Assembly: GCF_900163625.1 (NCBI RefSeq)
Contig: NZ_FUIE01000020.1
Span: 1 to 64,000 of the forward strand
DNA: 64,000 nucleotides
Origin: Brevundimonas diminuta 3F5N
GTDB taxonomy: Bacteria; Pseudomonadota; Alphaproteobacteria; Caulobacterales; Caulobacteraceae
Reading direction: 5' to 3'
The notes beneath the pieces were generated by a model. The model was not told the origin of the DNA, ran no database searches, and worked only from the letters and a program-made list of their open reading frames with translations. A program made the translations under genes and the position numbers. Shown one piece after another: positions 36,920-45,208 of the stretch (positions are counted from its first letter, which is position 1; each line of letters opens with the position of its first letter).

Positions 36920-37740
36920 ACAGTCTGTCGCTCGGCCCCCTGGTCCTGTCCGGCGAACGTTTCGCCATCATCGTCGGCGTCGTCGTCTTCATGATCGGCT
37001 CCAGCATTCTGGTCAGCCGGATCAGCGGCCGCTTCAACCTGTGGAGCACGGTTGTCGCCATCGGCGGCGTCGCCGTCGCCCGCCTGGCCCACGTCATCGC
37101 CAACTGGGAATATTTCAGCGGCGACCCCATGCGCGCCTTCGCCGTGTGGCAGGGCGGGTTCGCCTGGTTCTGGGTTCTGCCCTTCGTCGCCCTGGCCACC
37201 GTCCTGCTTCTGAAGACCCGGCAGGAACGGGCCTGGGCGATCGCACCCGTGGCGGCGGCTGCCCTGGTCTGGGTCACGACGCATCAGTTGGCTTCGGCCA
37301 CCGAGCCCCTGCCGCCCGCCCAACTGACCCTGGTCCAGTTGGAAGGGGCTTCGATCGACCTGGCCCAGCCGGTCAATCAACCCACCGTCATCAACATCTG
37401 GGCGACCTGGTGCCCGCCCTGTCGCCGCGAAATGCCGGCCCTGGCGCAGGCCGAGCAGTCTCACCCCGACGTCCGCTTCCTGTTCATCAATCAGGGCGAG
37501 AGCCGGGAGACGGTCGGCGATTATCTGACGCACGAGGGTCTGTCCCTACGGCACGTCCTGCTCGACACCGGCATGGCTCTACCGCGTCACTATCGTACGG
37601 TCGGCATTCCGGTGACGCTCTTCCTTCATGCGGACGGCAGCCTGGCGAAGGCGCACATGGGCGAGATCGCGCCCGAACAGATCGCCGCCGAGATCGCTCG
37701 CCTGAACAAGGCCTCGCCCGCCGCCTTAAGCGTGACTTAA
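36916..37740 (+). CDS. TlpA-family thioredoxin with Lgt-like membrane domain
   Basis: A 274-residue two-part protein. The C-terminal thioredoxin fold (about 138-265) has the active site WATWCPPCRREMP (Cys166, Cys169) and a cis-Pro in GIPVTLF, so it is a TlpA/ResA-type periplasmic reductant. The N-terminal 120 residues hold about four hydrophobic helices. The segment ARLAHVIANWEYF ending in AVWQGG resembles the core of prolipoprotein diacylglyceryl transferase, but the protein is too short to be a full Lgt. ATGA overlap with dsbD makes it a likely DsbD client. Confidence 0.85.
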   Translation: MNSLSLGPLVLSGERFAIIVGVVVFMIGSSILVSRISGRFNLWSTVVAIGGVAVARLAHVIANWEYFSGDPMRAFAVWQGGFAWFWVLPFVALATVLLLKTRQERAWAIAPVAAAALVWVTTHQLASATEPLPPAQLTLVQLEGASIDLAQPVNQPTVINIWATWCPPCRREMPALAQAEQSHPDVRFLFINQGESRETVGDYLTHEGLSLRHVLLDTGMALPRHYRTVGIPVTLFLHADGSLAKAHMGEIAPEQIAAEIARLNKASPAALSVT

Positions 37741-37741
37741 G
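37725..37741 (+). promoter_or_regulatory. Second CTTAAG-N5-CTTAAG box, upstream of the DsbA-like gene
   Basis: CTTAAG at 37725-37730 and again at 37736-37741, the same 11-bp period as the dsbD box. It overlaps the last codons and TAA stop of the TlpA-like gene and lies 100 bp before the DsbA-like ATG. That 100-bp stretch holds no other gene, so a regulated internal promoter is likely. Confidence 0.6.
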
Positions 37742-37841
37742 CGGGCGCCTCGACCAAGAAGCATCAACCGTCGCCTTGGCGCGGCCCCTCCCCGCCTAAC
37801 CGTGCGGCCATGCGCCGAACGAAGCAGGAAAGCCTGACCCG

Positions 37842-38522
37842 ATGAAGAACCCCGCCCTCGTCATGAAGCTCGCTGTCGCCCTGACCCTGGCCGCGTGCGG
37901 TCCGGCCGACGCTGGCAACGCCCCGGCGGCTGTCGCGGCGGCTGGAACGTCGGGCGCTCAGGATCTACCCATGGTGGCGGAGGTCGGCTTCAGCGACCTG
38001 CTGCGCGATCCGGCGACGCCGTTCATCGGCGGCGAGAACGCCGATATCATCATCATCGGCTTCATGGACTACAACTGTCCCTACTGCAAAATGATGATCC
38101 CGGAGTTGGAGGGCCTGATGAAGGCCGATCCCAAGGTGCGCATCCTCTACAAGGAATGGCCCATCTTCGGCGCCGTGTCCGACAACGTGGCTCGCCTGGC
38201 GATGGCCGCCAACTACCAGGGCAAGTACCATGAGGTGCACAAGGCCTTCATGAGCGCCAAGGGCCGCATCGAGACTGACCAGCAGGCGCGTAGCCTCGCT
38301 CGCGCAGCCGGGGTCGACATGAATCAGCTGGATCGCGACCTGGCCACGCACCGCGAGGAGATCGACGCCGTGATTCTGCGCAATACGCGCGAAGCCTCGG
38401 CCCTGGCCCTGAGCGGAACGCCCGCCTTCATCATCAACGGCAACCTGATCCCCGGCGGCATGCCTCAAGCGCAGTTGGAAGCCGTCATCGCCCGTATCCG
38501 TGCGGGCCAACCGCTGCGCTGA
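37842..38522 (+). CDS. DsbA/Com1-family thiol oxidoreductase, probable lipoprotein
   Basis: A 226-residue protein with a lipobox LTLAAC (Cys19), so probably membrane-anchored in the periplasm. A DsbA/Com1-like thioredoxin fold follows: active site NCPYC (Cys79, Cys82), helical insertion at about 115-175, and cis-Pro in SGTPAFIING. It could be a disulfide oxidase, or an isomerase kept reduced by the DsbD encoded upstream (compare ScsC with ScsB). Preceded by a response-regulator box and an AGGAA ribosome-binding site. Confidence 0.9.
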   Translation: MKNPALVMKLAVALTLAACGPADAGNAPAAVAAAGTSGAQDLPMVAEVGFSDLLRDPATPFIGGENADIIIIGFMDYNCPYCKMMIPELEGLMKADPKVRILYKEWPIFGAVSDNVARLAMAANYQGKYHEVHKAFMSAKGRIETDQQARSLARAAGVDMNQLDRDLATHREEIDAVILRNTREASALALSGTPAFIINGNLIPGGMPQAQLEAVIARIRAGQPLR

Positions 38523-38524
38523 TC

Positions 38525-38542
38525 CTTTAGGCTTCACTTTAC
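38525..38542 (+). promoter_or_regulatory. Degenerate response-regulator-like box before the acyltransferase
   Basis: TTTAGG (38526-38531) and CTTTAC (38537-38542) repeat with the 11-bp period of the two perfect upstream boxes. They carry one and two mismatches to YTTAAK. The site is 37 bp before the acyltransferase ATG. Weak evidence taken alone. Confidence 0.25.
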
Positions 38543-38578
38543 GCTCGCCTCAGAACGGCAGGCTGGCATAGTCGCCAA

Positions 38579-39370
38579 ATGCGAAGCCTGCTGTTCAACA
38601 TCGCCTATTGGGCGCTTTCCATCACCTACGGCCTGGCCGCCGCCTTTGCGGCCCTGGCGCCCGGGCGCAAAGCCACCAGCTGGATCATTCGCCGCTATGT
38701 CCGGCGGATGGTGCAAGCCATGAGCCTGTTCGCGGGCATTCGAATCGAAACGCGCGGCAAGGAACGAATTCCGACCGGCGCATTCATCATCGCCTCAAAG
38801 CACCAAAGCTGGGGCGACGGCTTCGCCACCTATGACCAGTTCGACGACGTGGCTTTCGTCACCGGTGACCATCTGGAGAAGTTCCCCCTGCTTGGAACGG
38901 TGCTGAAGAAGCTGGGCGCCATCGTCGTCAACAACTGCGGCGGTCACGCCGCCCGCGCCGCCCTGAAGGAACGCGCCGCCGACGCCAATCGCGAGGGCCG
39001 CAAGATCCTGATCTATCCGGAAGGCCATCTGGCCAAGGTCGGCGAGAAGTTCCGCTATCGCTCGGGCGTCTGGCACATGTATCGCGACTTCGACATGCCG
39101 GTCGTGCCGCTGGCGACCAACCTGGGCCTGTTTTGGCCGTTGGAGGAGTTCCGCAAGAACCCCGGCACGGCGACGCTGGAATTCCTCGAACCCATCCCGA
39201 CCGGCCTGCCCAAGGCCGAGTTCCTGGCCAGGCTGGAAGCCGCCGTGGAAGGCAAGACCGCTGAACTGATCGCCGAGGCGACGGGTCAGCCGGTAACGCC
39301 GGCTGTTCTGGTGCTGCCCGCGAACGAAATGAGCAAAACACTGGAACCGCAGCAATCCTCCGCAGCTTGA
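38579..39370 (+). CDS. 1-acyl-sn-glycerol-3-phosphate acyltransferase (PlsC-like)
   Basis: A 263-residue lysophospholipid acyltransferase with an N-terminal membrane helix (about 5-28). The HX4D catalytic motif appears in SKHQSWGDGF, and the second block reads YPEGHLA in place of FPEGTR. It would acylate lysophosphatidate or another lyso-lipid at the inner membrane. It follows the DsbA-like gene by 56 bp and could share its regulation. Which acyl acceptor it uses is unknown. Confidence 0.9.
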   Translation: MRSLLFNIAYWALSITYGLAAAFAALAPGRKATSWIIRRYVRRMVQAMSLFAGIRIETRGKERIPTGAFIIASKHQSWGDGFATYDQFDDVAFVTGDHLEKFPLLGTVLKKLGAIVVNNCGGHAARAALKERAADANREGRKILIYPEGHLAKVGEKFRYRSGVWHMYRDFDMPVVPLATNLGLFWPLEEFRKNPGTATLEFLEPIPTGLPKAEFLARLEAAVEGKTAELIAEATGQPVTPAVLVLPANEMSKTLEPQQSSAA

Positions 39371-39375
39371 CGCCC

Positions 39376-39597
39376 TTACTGAACCTGTCGCCGAGCCAGG
39401 ATCATTTTCGCGACCAAGCCAATCAGCCCGCCAATCGCTGCACACACCGCCGCTGCCGTCAGCGCAGCGACGATCCACCAGTGACCACTCCAGTCGGTCT
39501 CAGAGCTGAACAGCGCGTCCCTCAGAACGACTAACGGGCCAACAGCGGCACCGGTAACTGCAAAAACAACGACAACATTACGCTTCATAGACGTCAC
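39376..39597 (-). CDS. Small two-helix membrane protein, unknown
   Basis: About 73 residues with two hydrophobic helices (about 6-26 and 40-66) separated by a short loop containing ETDWSGHWW. No family recognised. The GTG at 39597 is chosen because GGGAGG lies 7 nt upstream; the ATG at 39588 is too far from it. Local GC content is lower than in its neighbours (about 47% near the start). It converges on the acyltransferase with a 5-bp gap. It may be a real orphan gene; no function is suggested. Confidence 0.55.
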   Translation of the reverse strand: MTSMKRNVVVVFAVTGAAVGPLVVLRDALFSSETDWSGHWWIVAALTAAAVCAAIGGLIGLVAKMILARRQVQ

Positions 39598-39661
39598 GAT
39601 GCAGCCTCCCGAATAAAGACCGAGGCTTAAACGCAAAACAACGTTACGGCAATATAGCCTG

Positions 39662-40471
39662 TCAGGCGGCTGGGATCACCGCACCTTCATACTTCGAGGC
39701 GATGAAGTCCTTGATCGCCTGACCGCGCAGGGCGTTGGCCAGCGCTTGGACGCGCGGGTCGTTCTGATTGTCCGGACGGGCGACCAGATAGTTCACATAA
39801 GGGCTGTCGGCGCCTTCCAGCGACAGCGCGTCGGTCTTGGGCTTCAGACCGGCGTCGAGGGCGTAGTTGGTGTTGATCACCGCGCCATCGACCTGCGGCA
39901 GGATACGCGGAATGGTGGCGGCCTCGACCTCCTGGAACTTCAGCCCCTTGGGGTTGGTCGCGATGTCGCGCACCGTCTGCAGCGGGTTCTGCGGGTCCGT
40001 CAGGGTGATCAGGCCCGCTGCCTGCAGCAACAGCAGGGCGCGGCCGGTGTTGGAAGCGTCATTAGGCAGCACCACTTGGGCGCCGTTCGGCAGATCGGTC
40101 AGAGCCTTGTGTTTGCGCGAATAGAGACCAAGCGGCTCGACGTGGATTCCAGCCACGGTGACAAGGCTCGTGCCCCGCGCCGTGTTGAATTCGTCCAGAT
40201 ATGGCTTGGTCTGGAAGTAGTTCACATCCAGCCGCTTTTCAGACAGTTGCACGTTCGGTTGAACGTAGTCGTTGAAGACCTTGATCTCGATCGGCACGCC
40301 CTGCGCGGCCAGGATCGGCTTCACCTGCTCCAGGATTTCCGCGTGCGGCACGGCGGTGGCGCCAACCAGCAGAGGCGCGCCCTCGGCCCCCGCCTTCTTG
40401 TCCGCGCCCTGACCGCAGGCGGCGAGCATCAGGACAGCAGCGGCGGACAGCAGCAGCGAACGGCGGATCAT
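39662..40471 (-). CDS. metQ: MetQ/NlpA-family substrate-binding lipoprotein
   Basis: The periplasmic binding component of a methionine-type ABC importer, 269 residues. The signal peptide ends in the lipobox LMLAAC (Cys19). The NlpA-like body includes TAVPHAEILEQVKP near the start and NTNYALDAGL in the C-terminal lobe. It is the last gene of metN-metI-metQ, itself downstream of the SUF operon. D- or L-methionine is the usual ligand; other sulfur compounds cannot be excluded. Confidence 0.92.
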   Translation of the reverse strand: MIRRSLLLSAAAVLMLAACGQGADKKAGAEGAPLLVGATAVPHAEILEQVKPILAAQGVPIEIKVFNDYVQPNVQLSEKRLDVNYFQTKPYLDEFNTARGTSLVTVAGIHVEPLGLYSRKHKALTDLPNGAQVVLPNDASNTGRALLLLQAAGLITLTDPQNPLQTVRDIATNPKGLKFQEVEAATIPRILPQVDGAVINTNYALDAGLKPKTDALSLEGADSPYVNYLVARPDNQNDPRVQALANALRGQAIKDFIASKYEGAVIPAA

Positions 40472-40490
40472 GAGGCAGGCTTTCGTAAAA

Positions 40491-41147
40491 TCAGCGGTGC
40501 GAGACCTTAGCGACCAGACGGTCGCCGATCATCTGCAGAATTTGTACGAGGATCAGCAGCAGAACTACGGTCACAACCATGACGTCGGTCTGGAAGCGTT
40601 GATAGCCGAAGCGGATGGCCAGATCGCCTAGGCCGCCTGCCCCCACCACGCCCGCCATGGCGGTGTAGCTGACCAGGGCGATGGCGGTGACGGTCGCGCC
40701 GGCGATGATGCCGGGCATGGCCTCGGGCAACAGGGCGCGCGTCACGATCTGGAAGGTCGAGCCGCCCATGGCCTGGGTCGCCTCGACCACGCCCTTGTCC
40801 ACCTCGCGCAGCGCCGTCTCGACCAGACGCGCATAGAAGGGCGCGGCTCCGACGACCAGCGGCGGAATGGCGCCCGCCACGCCCAGCGAGGTGCCGACCA
40901 GCAGCACCGTCACCGGCAGCATGACGATCAGCAGGATGATGAAGGGCACCGAGCGCAGCACATTGACCACGAAGGACAGCGCGGCGTTCAGCACCGGATT
41001 AGCGGCCAACCGTCCCTTGCCCGACAGATAGAGCAGCACGCCCAACGGCACGCCCAGGATCACGGTCAGCACCATCGAGCCGCCCAGCATCAGCAGGGTG
41101 TCGATCGTCGCCTTGCCGATATCGGCCCAGTCCACATTGGCGAACAT
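40491..41147 (-). CDS. metI: Methionine ABC transporter permease
   Basis: A 218-residue inner-membrane permease with five hydrophobic helices and the EAA loop, seen as EATQAMGGSTFQIVTRALLPEAMPGI (about 140-165), which contacts the ATPase. It overlaps metN by one base and precedes metQ by 19 bp. Together they form a complete MetNIQ importer. Confidence 0.94.
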   Translation of the reverse strand: MFANVDWADIGKATIDTLLMLGGSMVLTVILGVPLGVLLYLSGKGRLAANPVLNAALSFVVNVLRSVPFIILLIVMLPVTVLLVGTSLGVAGAIPPLVVGAAPFYARLVETALREVDKGVVEATQAMGGSTFQIVTRALLPEAMPGIIAGATVTAIALVSYTAMAGVVGAGGLGDLAIRFGYQRFQTDVMVVTVVLLLILVQILQMIGDRLVAKVSHR

Positions 41148-42136
41148 CAGACCGTCTCCACCACGACGCCGCGCGCGGCCAGTTGCGCCAAGGCGGACTC
41201 GGCGTCGCCGCCGGTGAAGGCCACCGTCATCTGGCCGTAGGGCTCGCCCCGGATGCGGCTGATGCGACCCGACAGGATTGAATAGTCCACGCCGACAGTC
41301 CGCGCGACGCGGCTCAACTCCGGCTCATAGGTCGCGGGACCACGGAAGGTCAGGCGGGCCATGCGCGCCCCGGCGGGCGCGACCGAGGCGTCGATCGCCT
41401 CCTCGCCCTCGGCCAGCATGGCGCGGGTCACGGCGTGCTGCGGATGCAGGAAGACATCGGCCGTCGCGCCCTGCTCCACGATCTTTCCATCTTTCAGAAC
41501 GGCCACCCGGTCGCAGACGCGACGCACCACCTCCATCTGGTGGGTGATGAGCACGATGGTCAGGCCCAGATCGCGGTTCAGCCCGTCCAGCAGGGTCAGG
41601 ATGTCCTCGGTCGTCTCGGGGTCGAGGGCGCTGGTCGCTTCGTCGCACAACAGGACGCTGGGGCCGCAGGCCAGGGCGCGGGCGATGCCGACGCGCTGCT
41701 TCTGGCCGCCCGACAGTTGGGACGGGTGTTTCTTCGCGTGATCAGCCAACCCCAATTGGACCAGCAGTTCCGCCGTGCGGGCCTTCACCTCGGCCTCGGG
41801 CCGCCCTTCCAGCCGCAGGGGAAAGGCGACGTTGTCCTCGATCGTCTTGGCGTTCAGCAGGTTGAAGTGCTGGAAGATCATACCGATGCCGCGCCGCGCG
41901 GCGCGTAGTTCGGCCGGGTTCAGGGCGGTGATTTCCTGATCGCCGACGAAGACCTTGCCCGCGTCGGGCGTCTCCAGTCGGTTGATGGCGCGGATCAGTG
42001 TGGACTTGCCTGCCCCCGAACGGCCCACCACGCCGAACACCTCGCCGCGCGCGACGTGCAGGTCGACGGCGTCCAGCGCCGTCCGGTCGCCCGCTGCGCT
42101 GCGATAGCGCCGGGTCACCCCCTCCAGTCGGATCAT
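41147..42136 (-). CDS. metN: Methionine ABC transporter ATPase
   Basis: A 329-residue ATPase: Walker A GRSGAGKST, signature LSGGQKQRVGIARAL, Walker B LLCDEATSALD, and the C-terminal NIL/ACT-like domain (about 250-329) that senses methionine for transport inhibition in E. coli MetN. The ATG at 42136 gives the standard start and lies immediately after the sufA-like stop (1-nt gap). The importer is therefore the distal part of the SUF transcription unit, and there is no room for a SAM riboswitch. Confidence 0.94.
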   Translation of the reverse strand: MIRLEGVTRRYRSAAGDRTALDAVDLHVARGEVFGVVGRSGAGKSTLIRAINRLETPDAGKVFVGDQEITALNPAELRAARRGIGMIFQHFNLLNAKTIEDNVAFPLRLEGRPEAEVKARTAELLVQLGLADHAKKHPSQLSGGQKQRVGIARALACGPSVLLCDEATSALDPETTEDILTLLDGLNRDLGLTIVLITHQMEVVRRVCDRVAVLKDGKIVEQGATADVFLHPQHAVTRAMLAEGEEAIDASVAPAGARMARLTFRGPATYEPELSRVARTVGVDYSILSGRISRIRGEPYGQMTVAFTGGDAESALAQLAARGVVVETV

Positions 42137-42137
42137 G

Positions 42138-42539
42138 TCAGTCGGCGTCCAGAGCAGCAGCGGGGATGATGGTGACGCTCTCGCCGCAGCCGCAGGCATC
42201 CGTCTCATTCGGATTGCGAAAGACGAACTTCGACGCCAGCTTCGTCACCTCATAGTCTATCTCGGTGCCGATCAGGAACAGAACCGCCTTGGGCTCGATC
42301 AGGATGGTGACGCCCTTGTCCTCCACCACCTCGTCCAACGGCTGGGCTTCTTCGGCGTAGGCGAAAGTGTATTCCTGCCCGGCGCAGCCGCTGTTCTTCA
42401 CGCCGACGCGCAGGCCGACATAGTCCTTTTCCGCGTTGTCCATGATCTCGCGCACGCGCGCGGCGGCGGCGTCCGTCAGGGTCACCGCCTTGGGCCGGGG
42501 CCGTCGGGGCCGGGTCGTCGCCGTCTGAAGTTCGGTCAT
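42138..42539 (-). CDS. sufA: Fe-S assembly A-type carrier (SufA/IscA family)
   Basis: A 133-residue A-type carrier with the three conserved cysteines: one in NSGCAGQEY and a CxC pair in DACGCGES near the C-terminus. It has a basic N-terminal extension (about 20 residues). It receives or holds Fe-S clusters made by SufBCD before transfer to targets. Last SUF gene, with metN following at once. SufA versus IscA or ErpA naming rests on operon context. Confidence 0.9.
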   Translation of the reverse strand: MTELQTATTRPRRPRPKAVTLTDAAAARVREIMDNAEKDYVGLRVGVKNSGCAGQEYTFAYAEEAQPLDEVVEDKGVTILIEPKAVLFLIGTEIDYEVTKLASKFVFRNPNETDACGCGESVTIIPAAALDAD

Positions 42540-42549
42540 CAGGGCCTCC

Positions 42550-42957
42550 TCAGAACATGTTCAGGGCCAGTTTGGCCTCATCGCTCATCTTGGAAGAGTC
42601 CCACGGCGGATCGAACACCAGATTGGCCTTGGCGCTGCGGACGCCCTCGACCTTAGCCACCGCCGTCTCGACCCAGCCAGGCATCTCTCCGGCGACCGGG
42701 CAGCCCGGCGCCGTCAACGTCATCTCGACCAGCACATCGCGGTCGTCAGACACGTCCACCTTGTAGATCAGGCCCAACTCATAGATGTCGACCGGGATTT
42801 CGGGGTCGTACACCGTCTTCAGCGCCTCGATCAGGTCGTCCGTCAGCTTATCCAGCTCAGCCTGGGACAGGGCGCTCTTCTGCGGCTCGTCCCAGCTGGC
42901 GGCGAAGGTGTCGCTGTCGCTGATCGCGTTGTCGGTCTTGGCGTCCATACTCGTCAC
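42550..42957 (-). CDS. sufT: SUF system protein SufT (DUF59/MIP18 family)
   Basis: A 135-residue MIP18/DUF59 protein with a short acidic N-terminal extension. The core has DPEIPVDIYELGLIYKVDV and the LTAPGCPVAGEMP loop with its conserved Cys. SufT-type proteins help mature or deliver Fe-S clusters. The GTG at 42957 overlaps the sufS stop as GTGA; the in-frame ATG at 42948 is an alternative. It lies between sufS and sufA. Confidence 0.9.
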   Translation of the reverse strand: MTSMDAKTDNAISDSDTFAASWDEPQKSALSQAELDKLTDDLIEALKTVYDPEIPVDIYELGLIYKVDVSDDRDVLVEMTLTAPGCPVAGEMPGWVETAVAKVEGVRSAKANLVFDPPWDSSKMSDEAKLALNMF

Positions 42958-44207
42958 ACGAAGAAGTTCCGCGCCTTGATCAGCGCGTCCACGAAGGCGT
43001 CTGTATCCTCCATGGTGTTATATAGGGCGAAGGATGCGCGCGCGCTTGCGCTGACGCCCAGTCTTTTCGCGAGAGGCTCGGCGCAGTGCAGACCGGCCCG
43101 TACGGCTACGCCATAGCGGTCCATGATCTGGGCCACGTCATGAGCGTGCGCGCCCTCGACGGTAAAGGTCAGGATGGCGCCCTTCCCTTCCGCTTCCCCC
43201 AGAATCCGCAGCCAGTTGTGGCCCTGCAGGCGCTCGACGGCATGGCGATACAGCGCCATTTCATGCGCCTGGATCGCCGCCGCATCATATTGTGACAGCC
43301 ATTCGACCGCAGCGCCCATGCCGATGGCTTCCAGAATCGGCGGAGTGCCGGCCTCAAAACGGTGCGGCGGCTTGGCGTAGGTCACGCCTTCCTTCTCGAC
43401 CGTGACGATCATCTCGCCGCCGCCCTGATACGGCGGCAGGGCGTCCAGCGCCTCAGCCGAACCGTACAGGACGCCAATGCCCGTGGGCGCGAACAGCTTG
43501 TGCCCCGTCAGGACATAGTAGTCGCAGCCGATGGCCTGAACGTCCGGCGCCGCGTGGACGGCGCCCTGACAGCCGTCGATCAGCACCCGCGCTCCGGCCG
43601 CATGGGCCAGACGGGTGATCTCGGCGACCGGATTGATGGTGCCCAGCACGTTGGACATATGGGTGACGGCGACCAGCTTGGTCCTCGGTCCCAGCAAGGC
43701 GGCGAAGGCCTCCATGTCCAGCGAGCCGTCGTCCTTGATCGGCGCCCATTTCAGCACCGCCCCGCGCCGCTCGCGCAGGAAATGCCACGGCACGATGTTG
43801 GAGTGGTGCTCCATCTCGGTGACGATGATCTCGTCGCCCGGCTGGATCGACAGGCCGACGCCGTTGGCGACCAGATTGATCGCCTCGGTCCCGCCCTTGG
43901 TCCAGACGATGTTGTCGGCCGACGGCGCATTCAGGAAACGGGCGACGATCTCACGCGCCCGCTCATAAGCCTCGGTCGCCTCATTCGACAGGGTGTGCAG
44001 ACCCCGGTGGACGTTGGCGTAGCTGCCCTCCATCGACGCGACCAGGGCGTCGATCACGGCGCGCGGTTTCTGCGCCGAGGCGGCGGTGTCCAGATAGACC
44101 AGCGGCTTGCCATTCACCTGCCGCGACAGGATCGGGAACTGCGCGCGGGCGGCATAGGGGTCAAACCCCGTCACAATTGCGTTGGTCACAGGCGAGCCGT
44201 CAGCCAT
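42954..44207 (-). CDS. sufS: Cysteine desulfurase SufS
   Basis: A group II PLP cysteine desulfurase of 417 residues. The PLP lysine is in LTGHKLFAPTG, and the persulfide Cys is in RAGLHCAEPL, the short-loop pattern of SufS. It supplies persulfide sulfur to SufBCD. The ATG at 44207 overlaps sufD by 22 bp and is preceded by GAGG. GTG codons at 44189 and 44174 are alternatives that would overlap less. No sufE is visible in the window, so a partner must lie elsewhere. Confidence 0.95.
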   Translation of the reverse strand: MADGSPVTNAIVTGFDPYAARAQFPILSRQVNGKPLVYLDTAASAQKPRAVIDALVASMEGSYANVHRGLHTLSNEATEAYERAREIVARFLNAPSADNIVWTKGGTEAINLVANGVGLSIQPGDEIIVTEMEHHSNIVPWHFLRERRGAVLKWAPIKDDGSLDMEAFAALLGPRTKLVAVTHMSNVLGTINPVAEITRLAHAAGARVLIDGCQGAVHAAPDVQAIGCDYYVLTGHKLFAPTGIGVLYGSAEALDALPPYQGGGEMIVTVEKEGVTYAKPPHRFEAGTPPILEAIGMGAAVEWLSQYDAAAIQAHEMALYRHAVERLQGHNWLRILGEAEGKGAILTFTVEGAHAHDVAQIMDRYGVAVRAGLHCAEPLAKRLGVSASARASFALYNTMEDTDAFVDALIKARNFFV

Positions 44208-45208
44208 TCCCGCACCACCTCTCTGGCGCCTTCATCCTCAATGCGGTCGACGACCTCGATCAGGAAGGCATGGGTCAACAGGGCGCGGGCCTCATCGGCC
44301 GAGATGCCGCGCTGCTGCATGTAGAACAGGGCGCTCTCGTCCAGCGTCCCGACGGTCGCCCCGTGGGCGCACTGCACCTCGTCGGCGTAGATGATCAGCT
44401 CGGGCTTCACATCGATTTCGCCGCGATCCGAGGCGATCAGGCCGTGGTGGCCCATGCGGGCGTCGGTGTCGTCAGCGCCCTTCTGGACCAGGATCTTGCC
44501 CTGGAAGACGCCGCGCGCTTCGTCCCGGACCACACCCTTGATCAACTGGCTGGTCGTGCCGTTGGGCGAGACGTGGTCGATCACCGTGGTCAGGTCGAAG
44601 TGGCGCGCGCCGTTCAGCAGATACAGGCCGTCCACACGCGCATCGGCGCCCTCGGCTCCGTGTCGCAGACGCGTCTCATGACGTTGCAGCTTGGCGCCGG
44701 TGGCGACGATGGTCTGGCGATAACGGCCGCCAGCCTCCAGCCGCACCTCGGCCTCGGCCACCGAAATGGCGTCGGCGGGTTCATCAGTCAGGACGATGCG
44801 AATGACCTCAGCGTCAACGGCGACGTCGATCTCGACCTTGTTGTGAGCCACATAGGCCGAGCCCTTGCCCTCATGCGTTTCCAGCAGCAGCAGGCGCGCG
44901 CCGGGGCGAGCCACGATGCGCGCCGCCGCCGTATGGCCGGTGCCCGTCGCATCCGAGATGAAGCGCAGGCGCAGCGTCTGATCGCCCGAGGCGATATAGT
45001 CCTTCACCCCGACCGGGCGGCCGTTGGCGAAGACGATGGCGTCGCCGCCCAGATCATAGAACGGCCCCGGCGCGCCCACGACGGCGGTGCCTGAAGGTTC
45101 GGGCGCTTCACGAAGGAAGCGCTTCAGATCACTGTATTTCCATTCCTCGACCCGCCGCGAGGGGAAGGTCGCGGCATCGGTCAGGTCCAGCCGAGCGAGC
45201 GCCTTCAT
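44186..45208 (-). CDS. sufD: Fe-S cluster scaffold subunit SufD
   Basis: A 340-residue SufB/SufD-family protein, partner of SufB and SufC in the scaffold complex. The beta-helix core runs to about residue 260. The C-terminal helical part contains CAHGATVGTLDESALFYMQQRGISADEARALL, matching the conserved SufD end with its Cys and His. The ATG overlaps the sufC stop by 4 bp. Confidence 0.95.
   Translation of the reverse strand: MKALARLDLTDAATFPSRRVEEWKYSDLKRFLREAPEPSGTAVVGAPGPFYDLGGDAIVFANGRPVGVKDYIASGDQTLRLRFISDATGTGHTAAARIVARPGARLLLLETHEGKGSAYVAHNKVEIDVAVDAEVIRIVLTDEPADAISVAEAEVRLEAGGRYRQTIVATGAKLQRHETRLRHGAEGADARVDGLYLLNGARHFDLTTVIDHVSPNGTTSQLIKGVVRDEARGVFQGKILVQKGADDTDARMGHHGLIASDRGEIDVKPELIIYADEVQCAHGATVGTLDESALFYMQQRGISADEARALLTHAFLIEVVDRIEDEGAREVVREWLTARL

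Noticed and set aside
42134-42140. SAM riboswitch before metNIQ
   Set aside because: metN starts one base after the sufA stop, so there is no untranslated leader.
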